A stretch of 28,458 nucleotides of DNA from an uncultured Eubacteriales bacterium (GTDB lineage: Bacteria > Bacillota > Clostridia > Oscillospirales > Oscillospiraceae): positions 1 to 28,458 of the forward strand of contig URCK01000015.1 in assembly GCA_900546295.1 (NCBI GenBank). Reading direction: 5' to 3'. The position numbers were made by a program, and so were the translations under genes. This document shows, in pieces, positions 8,426 through 14,572 of the stretch. Each line of letters begins with the position of its first letter. Position 1 is the stretch's first letter. The notes under the pieces are model-generated. The model was not told where the DNA came from and searched no databases. It was given only the letters and a program-made list of their open reading frames with translations.

Positions 8426-8848
8426 TTACCGTTCTGTGCGCATCATGTCCACCGCGCAGTCGGCAAGCAATCGCTCTTCCGCGTCGCGGATGGCAACGTG
8501 CAGCACGACCATGTGCCGCCCGCGCCGCACGACGCTCGCGAGCGCATAGACCGTGCCCTGCTTCGTGTTGCGCAGGAAGTTGACGTGCGCGCTCTGCGTC
8601 ACATAGTCGTTCCCGTCGCAGCGCGCGGCGATGCCCGCCACGCAGTCGGCAAGCCCATAGAGAAGCCCGCCGTGCACCGCGCCGTGCAGGTTCATCGACT
8701 CGTGCCGCAGCACCACGCGCACCTCCGCGCGGTAGTCGCCCTGTTCGTCCCGCTCGATGCGCGTGATCTCGATGTGATTGTATGCCATAAAGGGGTTGTT
8801 CGCAGCGTAAGCGCAAACATCCCCGATGGGCGGAAGAAACTGTTCCAT
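8426..8848 (-). CDS. PaaI-family hotdog thioesterase
   Basis: The gene encodes 140 residues from the ATG at 8848, chosen for the GGGAGGG ribosome site eight bases upstream; an in-frame extension to 8896 lacks one. The diagnostic segment is NLHGAVHGGLLYGLADCVAG (about 53-72), the HG---HGG---LAD signature of PaaI-like hotdog thioesterases, in which the Asp end of the long helix and the nearby His/Gly backbone form the acyl-CoA thioester site. These cytosolic enzymes hydrolyse acyl- or aryl-CoA thioesters as tetramers. It is a single-gene unit with its own terminator. The exact acyl-CoA cannot be told from sequence. Confidence 0.85.
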   Translation of the reverse strand: MEQFLPPIGDVCAYAANNPFMAYNHIEITRIERDEQGDYRAEVRVVLRHESMNLHGAVHGGLLYGLADCVAGIAARCDGNDYVTQSAHVNFLRNTKQGTVYALASVVRRGRHMVVLHVAIRDAEERLLADCAVDMMRTER

Positions 8849-8937
8849 GCTTTTTCCCTCCCGGAATTTTTTCCCATTATATCGGCGCGGCGGCAAAAAG
8901 GCAAGCGATCCCGCGCGGGAATTTTCTCAAAAAGTCC

Positions 8938-8966
8938 TTGACTTTTCAGTTTTTACAATGTATACT
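8938..8966 (+). promoter_or_regulatory. Strong vegetative promoter of rplU-prp-rpmA
   Basis: TTGACT (8938-8943), a 17-base spacer and TATACT (8961-8966) match the housekeeping sigma consensus at five of six bases each. The transcript should begin near 8973, leaving a leader of about 93 bases before rplU. Confidence 0.85.
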
Positions 8967-8984
8967 AACACAGCCGCTTTGAAT

Positions 8985-9026
8985 GGGCATAAAGTTTCGA
9001 AGGCTTTCGAGGCTTTTCGAACGCCC
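8985..9026 (+). promoter_or_regulatory. Structured rplU leader, possible L21 autoregulatory element
   Basis: The leader can fold into a bulged hairpin: GGGC (8985-8988) pairs with GCCC (9023-9026), and GTT-T-CGAA (8994-9001, one bulged T) pairs with TTCGAAC (9016-9022). Five unpaired bases (ATAAA) lie on the left arm. The same stretch contains three direct repeats of TTTCGA at an exact 10-base period (8995, 9005, 9015). Firmicutes rplU genes often have an L21 leader that binds a ribosomal protein and represses its own operon. This one sits in the right place, but I cannot confirm it matches that family. Confidence 0.5.
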
Positions 9027-9065
9027 CCGACAGCGAGTCCGTAATTAAGGAAAGAGGTGCAAGCA

Positions 9066-9377
9066 ATGCAAGCGATCATCGTTACCGGCGGTAAGCAGTA
9101 TGTGGTGAACGAGGGCGACACCCTGTTCATCGAGAAGCTCCCCGTCGAGGCGGGCGACGCTGTGACCTTCGATCAGGTCCTGGCGATCGTCGACGGCGAA
9201 AACACCAAGTTCGGCACTCCCGTGGTGGAGGGCGCGAAGGTGGACGCAACTGTCGTTAAGAACGGCAAGGGCAAGAAGGTCCGCGTCTACAAGTACAAGG
9301 CCAAGAAGGGCTATCACAAGCGTCAGGGTCATCGTCAGCCTTATACCAAGGTTGAGATCGGCAAGATCTCCGTCTAA
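9066..9377 (+). CDS. rplU: 50S ribosomal protein L21
   Basis: This 103-residue protein has the normal L21 length and sequence: MQAIIVTGGKQY at the start, then FDQVLAI, and the conserved basic end with YKAKKGYHKRQGHRQPYT, which contacts 23S rRNA. The ATG at 9066 is chosen over an in-frame GTG at 9057 because AGAGGTG lies at a proper distance. It is the first gene of the classical rplU-prp-rpmA operon, driven by the promoter at 8938-8966. Confidence 0.98.
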   Translation: MQAIIVTGGKQYVVNEGDTLFIEKLPVEAGDAVTFDQVLAIVDGENTKFGTPVVEGAKVDATVVKNGKGKKVRVYKYKAKKGYHKRQGHRQPYTKVEIGKISV

Positions 9378-9380
9378 GTC

Positions 9381-9710
9381 ATGACCACTGTTACTTTCCT
9401 CACTGAAGGAAAACGCATCATCGGTTTTGATGCCAAGGGCCACAGCGGTTACAGCGAAGAAGGCTCCGACATCGTCTGTGCGGCGATCACAAGTGCAGTT
9501 CGCCTTGTGGAAAGCACCGTGAACGATGTTTTGGGTCTTGCCGCTTCCGTCAAGGTCCATGAACGCTCCGGCACTGTCGAGTTCCGGCTCCCCGGCGGTC
9601 TTTCCGCCGCGAACGAGAGCACCTGTCAGGCGCTTTTAACGGGCCTGATGCTGCTCTTTTCCGAGCTGCACAGCGAATATCCGGACAACATCGAAGTCAT
9701 GGAGGCGTAA
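9381..9710 (+). CDS. prp: Ribosomal-processing cysteine protease Prp
   Basis: The 109-residue protein has the Prp signatures: GHSG (20-23, catalytic His21) and DIVCAAITSAV (30-40, catalytic Cys33). Prp removes the N-terminal extension of ribosomal protein L27, a step needed for L27 to work in the peptidyl-transferase centre of many Firmicutes. The substrate gene rpmA lies directly downstream and does carry the extension. The gene begins three bases after the rplU stop with no clear ribosome site of its own, so it is probably translated by coupling to rplU, which would keep the protease at a low level. Confidence 0.95.
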   Translation: MTTVTFLTEGKRIIGFDAKGHSGYSEEGSDIVCAAITSAVRLVESTVNDVLGLAASVKVHERSGTVEFRLPGGLSAANESTCQALLTGLMLLFSELHSEYPDNIEVMEA

Positions 9711-9753
9711 GCCCCCTGTTCCGATCATCTTACAGAAAGGATGGCAAATCACC

Positions 9754-10035
9754 ATGCTGAACATCGGTCTTCAGTTTTTCGCCCACAAGAAGGGCGGCGG
9801 CTCCACCAAGAACGGCCGTGACTCCAACGCCAAGCGCCTTGGCCCCAAGCGCGCTGACGGTCAGTTCGTTCTCGCCGGCAACATTCTTGTGCGCCAGCGC
9901 GGCACCCACATCCATCCGGGCGTGAATGTCGGTATCGGCTCTGACGATACCCTCTACGCCAAGGAGAGCGGCGTGCTCCGTTTCGAGCGTCTCGGCAAGG
10001 ATCGTAAGCAGGCTTCTGTTTACCCCGCTGAGTAA
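9754..10035 (+). CDS. rpmA: 50S ribosomal protein L27, precursor with Prp-cleavable N-terminus
   Basis: The 93-residue product opens with MLNIGLQFFAHKKGGGSTKN. The LQFF/A motif is the Prp cleavage site known from staphylococcal L27, so mature L27 should begin at Ala10 (AHKKGGG). The rest (NGRDSNAKRLGPKRADGQ, GNILVRQRGTHIHPG, FERLGKDRKQASVYP) is standard L27. The ribosome site AGAAAGG is about 13 bases from the ATG, longer than usual; the nearer ATG at 9741 is out of frame. The gene ends just before the terminator at 10048-10080. Confidence 0.98.
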   Translation: MLNIGLQFFAHKKGGGSTKNGRDSNAKRLGPKRADGQFVLAGNILVRQRGTHIHPGVNVGIGSDDTLYAKESGVLRFERLGKDRKQASVYPAE

Positions 10036-10047
10036 TTGCACAACGAT

Positions 10048-10080
10048 GATCCCCGAGCGAAGGCTCGGGGATCTTTTTTT
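10048..10080 (+). terminator. Terminator of the rplU-prp-rpmA operon
   Basis: An 11-bp GC-rich stem (10048-10058 with 10063-10073), loop GAAG, is followed directly by seven T. It lies 12 bases after the rpmA stop. Confidence 0.93.
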
Positions 10081-10101
10081 ACCGCTGTAGGAGGTCTTCC
10101 C

Positions 10102-10779
10102 ATGCTCAAAGCAGTCCTCATGGACATTGACGATACCCTGCTCGACTTCGGCAAATGTGCCGAGCAGGCCATGCGCATCGGCTTTGCCGAGCGTGGTTTT
10201 CCCTTCGACGATTCCACCTACGCCACCTTCACGCACATCAACGATGTGCTCTGGCAGCAGATTGAGCGCGGCGAGCTCACCACGCAGCAGCTTTTTGAGT
10301 TCCGCTGGAACCGCATCTTCGAAGCCCTCGGCATCAAGGCCGACGGCACTATATTCGAGCAGCGCTTTTTAGACCTTCTCTATGAGACCGCCATCCCCGT
10401 CGACGGTGCGGACGAGGTCTGCCGCTATCTCAAGGGAAAGTACATTCTCTGCGCGGCGAGCAACGCCTTCCACGACCAGCAGCTCAACCGTCTCTCTATG
10501 TCGGGGCTTCTCCCCTACTTTGACCACGTGTTCGTCTCGGAATCGCTCGGCTACCGAAAGCCCGAGAAGGCCTTTTTCGACGCCTGCCGCGCTTTTCTTC
10601 CCGATGTTGCCGCGGACGAGTGCGTGATGATCGGCGACTCGCTGACCGCCGACATCGCCGGCGGCAAAAACGCGGGCATGAAAACGATCTGGTACAACCA
10701 CGCACACCGCCCCGTTCCGGAGCATTGCGCAGCCGACCAGATCGTCGATTCGCTTTCTCAAATTAAAGATCTTCTCTGA
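10102..10779 (+). CDS. HAD-family hydrolase, YjjG-like nucleotidase
   Basis: The ATG at 10102 has TAGGAGG seven bases upstream; an in-frame extension to 10036 would run through the terminator and is rejected. The 225-residue protein shows the four HAD motifs: DIDDT (D8, D10), SNAF (about residue 120), K153 in YRKPEKAFF, and GDSLTADIAGG (D179). The cap is helical, inserted after motif I. The best family match is the YjjG group, which dephosphorylates (often non-canonical) pyrimidine nucleoside monophosphates. The substrate is inferred from family only. Its stop is one base from the stop of the convergent lipoprotein gene, with no hairpin in between. Confidence 0.85.
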   Translation: MLKAVLMDIDDTLLDFGKCAEQAMRIGFAERGFPFDDSTYATFTHINDVLWQQIERGELTTQQLFEFRWNRIFEALGIKADGTIFEQRFLDLLYETAIPVDGADEVCRYLKGKYILCAASNAFHDQQLNRLSMSGLLPYFDHVFVSESLGYRKPEKAFFDACRAFLPDVAADECVMIGDSLTADIAGGKNAGMKTIWYNHAHRPVPEHCAADQIVDSLSQIKDLL

Positions 10780-10780
10780 C

Positions 10781-11602
10781 TCAGGCGATCATCTCCGCGC
10801 CGACGCTGTATTCCCAGCCGTTGCCGCTGTGGGACGCCGTGCATTTCGTAAAAGAATACGCGCCGAGCGGCGAGCGCCATTTTAGGGCAGCGAAGGCGAT
10901 GACCGGCGCAGAGTAGTTCCCGTCCGCGCTCTCGTCGGGCGTAACGGTAAAGAGCAGACCGTTCGGGAAGGAATACGCCATTTTCCCGTTTTCTGTCTTT
11001 TCACCCGCAAGATATCCTTCCTCGCGCAGCTCGTCGAAGGTCATCGTCAGACCTTCTACACCGTGTCTCTGCGCGAAGACATAGGCGATCGCCGCCTTTT
11101 CGCCCGCGGTCAGTCCGCCGGGCGCCTTGCTCAGATCCACGCTCACGAGCTCCGCGCCGCCGTTGAGTCCCTCGTCCTTATTCCACAGGTCTTCGAGCAC
11201 CTGCAAGTAAAGGCCGCAGAGATCGTACACACTGTCGTCCGTTTCACGCGTGAAGGACACGGCCACCACCTGCGAAAATTGCGCGGGATATGTCTCCTGC
11301 ACGCCGCCGGTGTACCAGACCTCGGCGCTCATGCCGCTCTCGATCCCGGAAGCGTCCATGCTGCTGCCGTCAAGATAGAGCGTCATGCCTTCGAGCGGCA
11401 GGGTGTAGAGTTCCGTCTCCCCCGCCAGAACGAGCGTGCCGTCCGACGCATCGCCCACCACGCGCAGCGTCATCGTGTCCGCGCCCGCGTGCTGCGGCTC
11501 TAAATCGACACCATCGTTTTCGTTCTCCCGGCCGTCCTTTGTGCAGGCCAGGAGCGCCGCCGTCACGGCGACAAGCATCATCAGTGCAAGCAGTCTTTTC
11601 AA
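10781..11602 (-). CDS. Predicted lipoprotein of unknown function
   Basis: The gene starts with TTG at 11602, supported by GGAAG upstream and by an ideal lipoprotein signal peptide: MKR, a hydrophobic core and the lipobox LLAC with Cys20. The mature part of about 254 residues is acidic and exported, anchored to the outer face of the membrane. It includes a beta-rich first half (VGDASDGTLVLAGETELYTL) and later a helix-forming ITAGEKAAIAYVFAQRHG-like stretch. Similar lipoproteins occur near housekeeping genes in gut Clostridia, but I do not recognise a named domain. It is divergent from obgE and convergent with the HAD gene. Confidence 0.8.
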   Translation of the reverse strand: MKRLLALMMLVAVTAALLACTKDGRENENDGVDLEPQHAGADTMTLRVVGDASDGTLVLAGETELYTLPLEGMTLYLDGSSMDASGIESGMSAEVWYTGGVQETYPAQFSQVVAVSFTRETDDSVYDLCGLYLQVLEDLWNKDEGLNGGAELVSVDLSKAPGGLTAGEKAAIAYVFAQRHGVEGLTMTFDELREEGYLAGEKTENGKMAYSFPNGLLFTVTPDESADGNYSAPVIAFAALKWRSPLGAYSFTKCTASHSGNGWEYSVGAEMIA

Positions 11603-11699
11603 ATCTTCCGCTTCCTTTCCCGTTGTGTCTTTTTCTTTGACGAAAGGGAGCGCAAAAAAGTTCCCAACTTTTTTCGATTTTTTCTTTTTTTGAAACGTT

Positions 11700-11737
11700 C
11701 CGTTTTTCTTGACGAATCGTCAAAAAACGGATAAACT
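11700..11737 (+). promoter_or_regulatory. obgE promoter inside a palindrome
   Basis: TTGACG (11709-11714), a 17-base spacer and TAAACT (11732-11737) form a fair promoter 40 bases upstream of obgE. The -35 is one half of a perfect 15-base palindrome (TTGACGA-A-TCGTCAA, 11709-11723) that is further flanked by CCGTTTTT on the left and AAAACGG on the right. The palindrome offers a TTGACG on the other strand too, facing the lipoprotein gene, but no good -10 follows it there. Confidence 0.65.
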
Positions 11738-11776
11738 ATTTGTTCAGGAATAACAAGATATCAAGGAGGTGCCAAC

Positions 11777-13057
11777 ATGGCAGCATCTTTTATCGATAAG
11801 GCACGCATCTTCTGCCGCGCGGGCAAGGGCGGCAATGGCGCGGTGGCGTTCCACCGCGAAAAGTACGTCTCCGCGGGCGGCCCCGACGGCGGCGACGGCG
11901 GCAACGGCGGCAACATCGTCCTTGTGGTCGACGACAATATGTCGACGCTGATGGACTTCCGCTACAAGCGCAAATACGTCGCCGACAACGGCATGGACGG
12001 TCAGGGCGCGCGCAAGTTCGGCAAGCAGGGCAAGGATCTCACGATCCGCGTCCCCCGCGGCACCGTCGTGCGCGACGCGGAGTCGAACGAGATCATCAAG
12101 GATATGTCCGACTCCGAGCCGTTCATCCTCTGCCGCGGCGGCAAGGGCGGCTGGGGCAACGCCCACTTCGCAACGCCGACCCGTCAGGCCCCGCGCTTTG
12201 CAAAATCCGGCCTTGAGGGTGAAGAGCACGACGTTGTGCTCGAACTGAAGCTCCTCGCAGACGTTGGTCTCATCGGTTTCCCGAACGTCGGCAAATCGAC
12301 GCTTCTTTCCGTTGTGTCAAAGGCGCGTCCCAAGATCGCAAACTATCACTTCACCACCCTCTACCCCAACCTCGGCGTCGTGTACGTTGACGAGGGCGTT
12401 TCCTTCGTCATGGCCGACATTCCCGGCATCATCGAGGGTGCGGCTGAGGGCGCGGGCCTCGGCCACGACTTCCTGCGCCACATCGACCGCTGCCGCCTGC
12501 TCGTCCACGTCGTCGACGTTTCCGGCAGCGAGGGGCGCGACCCCGTCGCGGACTTTGACGCGATCAACGCAGAGCTTTCGCAGTATTCCCCCGAGCTTGC
12601 CGCCCGCCCGCAGATCGTCGTCGCCAACAAGACCGACATCATGGAGGACGAAAGCCTGCTTGAGGCCCTGCGCGCGCACGTTGAGCCGCTGGGCTTCCCG
12701 CTCTTCGCCCTTTCCGCCGCGTCCCACAGCGGCACGCGCGAGCTTGTGCTCAAGATCGCCGAAAAGCTTGCAACGCTGCCGCCCGTCACGGTCTACGAGC
12801 CGGAGTATGTCCCCAAGCCCGTCAAGATCGACGCGAGCGAGCCGCTCAAGATCACTGTCGAGGACAACACCTACATTGTCGAGGGCAAGTGGCTTGAACG
12901 CCTTATGAGCAATGTCAACTTCGGCGACTACGAGAGCCGGATGTTCTTCGACAAGATGCTGCGAGAAAACGGCGTTTTCCAGCAGCTTGAAGAACTCGGC
13001 ATCAAGGATGGCGACATCGTCAGCATGTACGAGCTGGAATTTGAGTATCAGCACTAA
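11777..13057 (+). CDS. obgE: Obg family GTPase
   Basis: The 426-residue protein has the three Obg domains. The glycine-rich Obg fold (1-158) contains GGPDGGDGGNGG and RGGKGGWGN. The G domain has GFPNVGKST (167-175), DIPG (214-217), NKTD (284-287) and SAAS. The C-terminal OCT domain (about 340-426) is the type found in Gram-positive Obg. Obg is an essential GTPase that binds the 50S subunit and takes part in ribosome assembly, stress signalling and, in Bacillus, the start of sporulation. The start has a full AAGGAGGTG ribosome site. It follows rplU-prp-rpmA in many Firmicutes; here the HAD and lipoprotein genes lie between them. Confidence 0.98.
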   Translation: MAASFIDKARIFCRAGKGGNGAVAFHREKYVSAGGPDGGDGGNGGNIVLVVDDNMSTLMDFRYKRKYVADNGMDGQGARKFGKQGKDLTIRVPRGTVVRDAESNEIIKDMSDSEPFILCRGGKGGWGNAHFATPTRQAPRFAKSGLEGEEHDVVLELKLLADVGLIGFPNVGKSTLLSVVSKARPKIANYHFTTLYPNLGVVYVDEGVSFVMADIPGIIEGAAEGAGLGHDFLRHIDRCRLLVHVVDVSGSEGRDPVADFDAINAELSQYSPELAARPQIVVANKTDIMEDESLLEALRAHVEPLGFPLFALSAASHSGTRELVLKIAEKLATLPPVTVYEPEYVPKPVKIDASEPLKITVEDNTYIVEGKWLERLMSNVNFGDYESRMFFDKMLRENGVFQQLEELGIKDGDIVSMYELEFEYQH

Positions 13058-13081
13058 ATTCTACCCGCGGGAGATGATCTC

Positions 13082-13261
13082 ATGTCCGTCAGTCTGTGCG
13101 AGGACTGCGTTTATTACAGCTACGACGAGGAATCCGACAGCTACTACTGTGACCAGCAACTCGATGAGGACGAGATGGCCTATTTCCTGCGCGGCAAGCT
13201 GACCGCCTGCCCCTTCTACCATCCGGGTCAGAGCGACTACTACCTCGCGGGAAAGCAGTAA
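13082..13261 (+). CDS. Small four-Cys protein, DUF6472-like
   Basis: A 59-residue protein begins at ATG 13082, with GGGAG about nine bases upstream, 24 bases after obgE. It has the pattern C6-x2-C9, YDEESD-YYC (Cys23), LDEDEM--FL-G and ACPFY (Cys43). This spacing of four Cys and the LDEDEM block recall the DUF6472 family of clostridial small proteins, from memory and not checked by search. The four Cys could bind one zinc or an iron-sulfur group. The protein is very acidic and Tyr-rich. The obgE neighbourhood hints at a housekeeping role, but none is known. Confidence 0.75.
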   Translation: MSVSLCEDCVYYSYDEESDSYYCDQQLDEDEMAYFLRGKLTACPFYHPGQSDYYLAGKQ

Positions 13262-13297
13262 TGAAGCTGTCCGCCCCTGCGCGGCAAAAATGAAGAC

Positions 13298-13333
13298 GCC
13301 CCTGCCGGGACTCACCCCGGCAGGGGCTCTTTG
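13298..13333 (+). terminator. Terminator after obgE and the small protein
   Basis: A 12-bp GC-rich stem (13298-13309 with 13316-13327), loop ACTCAC, is followed by TCTTTG and then more T-rich DNA. It closes the obgE unit. Confidence 0.82.
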
Positions 13334-13378
13334 CTTTCTGCTGCGCCCGGACGCGGAGGGGATATCTTTCTTTCCCTA

Positions 13379-13406
13379 TTGCCTATCTTCAAAAAGCATT
13401 TATAAT
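13379..13406 (+). promoter_or_regulatory. Promoter of sbcDC
   Basis: TTGCCT (13379-13384), a 16-base spacer and a perfect TATAAT (13401-13406) lie 29 bases upstream of the sbcD start. Confidence 0.65.
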
Positions 13407-13435
13407 AAAATATCATACGCCGCGAGAGGTGCTTT

Positions 13436-14572
13436 ATGAAATTTCTCCATTTATCCGACCTGCACATCGGCAAGCGGGTCAATGAAGTTTCCATGCTGGA
13501 CGATCAATCTGATATCCTCAGGCAGATTCTGGAACTTGCCGACGCGGAGCGGCCAGACGCCGTTTTGCTCGCGGGCGACATCTACGACAAGAGCGTTCCC
13601 TCCAACGAGGCCGTCGCGCTGTTCGACGATTTTCTTGTGCAGCTTGCCGCGCGCCGCCTTCCGGTGCTGCTGATCAGCGGCAACCACGACAGCCCTGAGC
13701 GTCTCGCCTTCGGCGCGCGCCTGCTGGACGCGAGCGGGATCTACATCTCCCCCGTCTATCACGGCGATATCCGGCCCGTCACGCTGACGGACGCGGACGG
13801 GCCCGTGCGATTCTGGCTGCTGCCATTCATCAAGCCCGCGCAGGTGAAGCGCTTTTTCCCGGAAGAAGCCATCGAAAGCTACACCGACGCCTGCCGCGCC
13901 GCCATCGCGCATCTGCCCATCGACCCTGCCGAGCGAAACGTCCTTGTCACGCACCAGTTTGTGACGGGCGCCGCCACCTGCGAATCTGAAGAGCTCAGCG
14001 TCGGCGGCGCAGACAATGTGGACGCTTCGGTTTTTGATGTCTTCGACTACGTTGCGCTCGGGCACATCCACGGCCCGCAGAACATCGGCTCGCCCCGCAT
14101 CCGCTACTGCGGAACGCCGCTCAAATACTCCTTTTCCGAGGTGGGGCATCACAAGAGTGTCACCATTGTCACCCTCGGCAAAAAAGGTGACCTCACGCTT
14201 CGTCTTTCCCCCCTCGTCCCGCGCCGCGACCTGCGCGAGATCCGCGGCAGCTTTGCAGAGCTGACAGAAAAAGCCTACTACGAGCGCTGCTCTACGGAGG
14301 ATTATCTCCATGTCATCCTCACGGACGAGGAAGACATCCCCGAAGCGGTCGGCAGGCTGCGCCTGATCTACCCCAACCTGATGAAGCTCAGCTATGACAA
14401 CACCCGCACCCGCAGCGAGAACATCATCGACGCGACTGCCGACGTGCAGCGGAAAACGCCGCTGGAGCTGTTTGGTGAGCTTTACGAGGCGCAGAACAAC
14501 CAGCCGATGAGCGGCGAGCAGCGCGCATTCGCGCAGGAACTGATCGAATCCATTTGGGAGGAACGGCCATGA
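13436..14572 (+). CDS. sbcD: Exonuclease SbcD, nuclease subunit of SbcCD
   Basis: The 378-residue protein is the Mre11-like nuclease. The dimetal motifs are all present: SDLHIG (D8, H10), GDIYD (D48), GNHD (N83-D85), VTHQF and GHIHGPQ, followed by the C-terminal capping domain. With SbcC it cuts hairpins and processes protein-blocked or palindromic DNA ends in an ATP- and Mn-dependent way. The ATG has a GAGAGGT ribosome site. The gene overlaps sbcC by four bases (ATGA, 14569-14572), as expected for a complex made in fixed ratio. Confidence 0.97.
   Translation: MKFLHLSDLHIGKRVNEVSMLDDQSDILRQILELADAERPDAVLLAGDIYDKSVPSNEAVALFDDFLVQLAARRLPVLLISGNHDSPERLAFGARLLDASGIYISPVYHGDIRPVTLTDADGPVRFWLLPFIKPAQVKRFFPEEAIESYTDACRAAIAHLPIDPAERNVLVTHQFVTGAATCESEELSVGGADNVDASVFDVFDYVALGHIHGPQNIGSPRIRYCGTPLKYSFSEVGHHKSVTIVTLGKKGDLTLRLSPLVPRRDLREIRGSFAELTEKAYYERCSTEDYLHVILTDEEDIPEAVGRLRLIYPNLMKLSYDNTRTRSENIIDATADVQRKTPLELFGELYEAQNNQPMSGEQRAFAQELIESIWEERP

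Noticed and set aside
10036..10101. N-terminal extension of the HAD protein
   Set aside because: It would place coding sequence over a strong terminator hairpin with seven T, and the ATG at 10102 has an ideal ribosome site.
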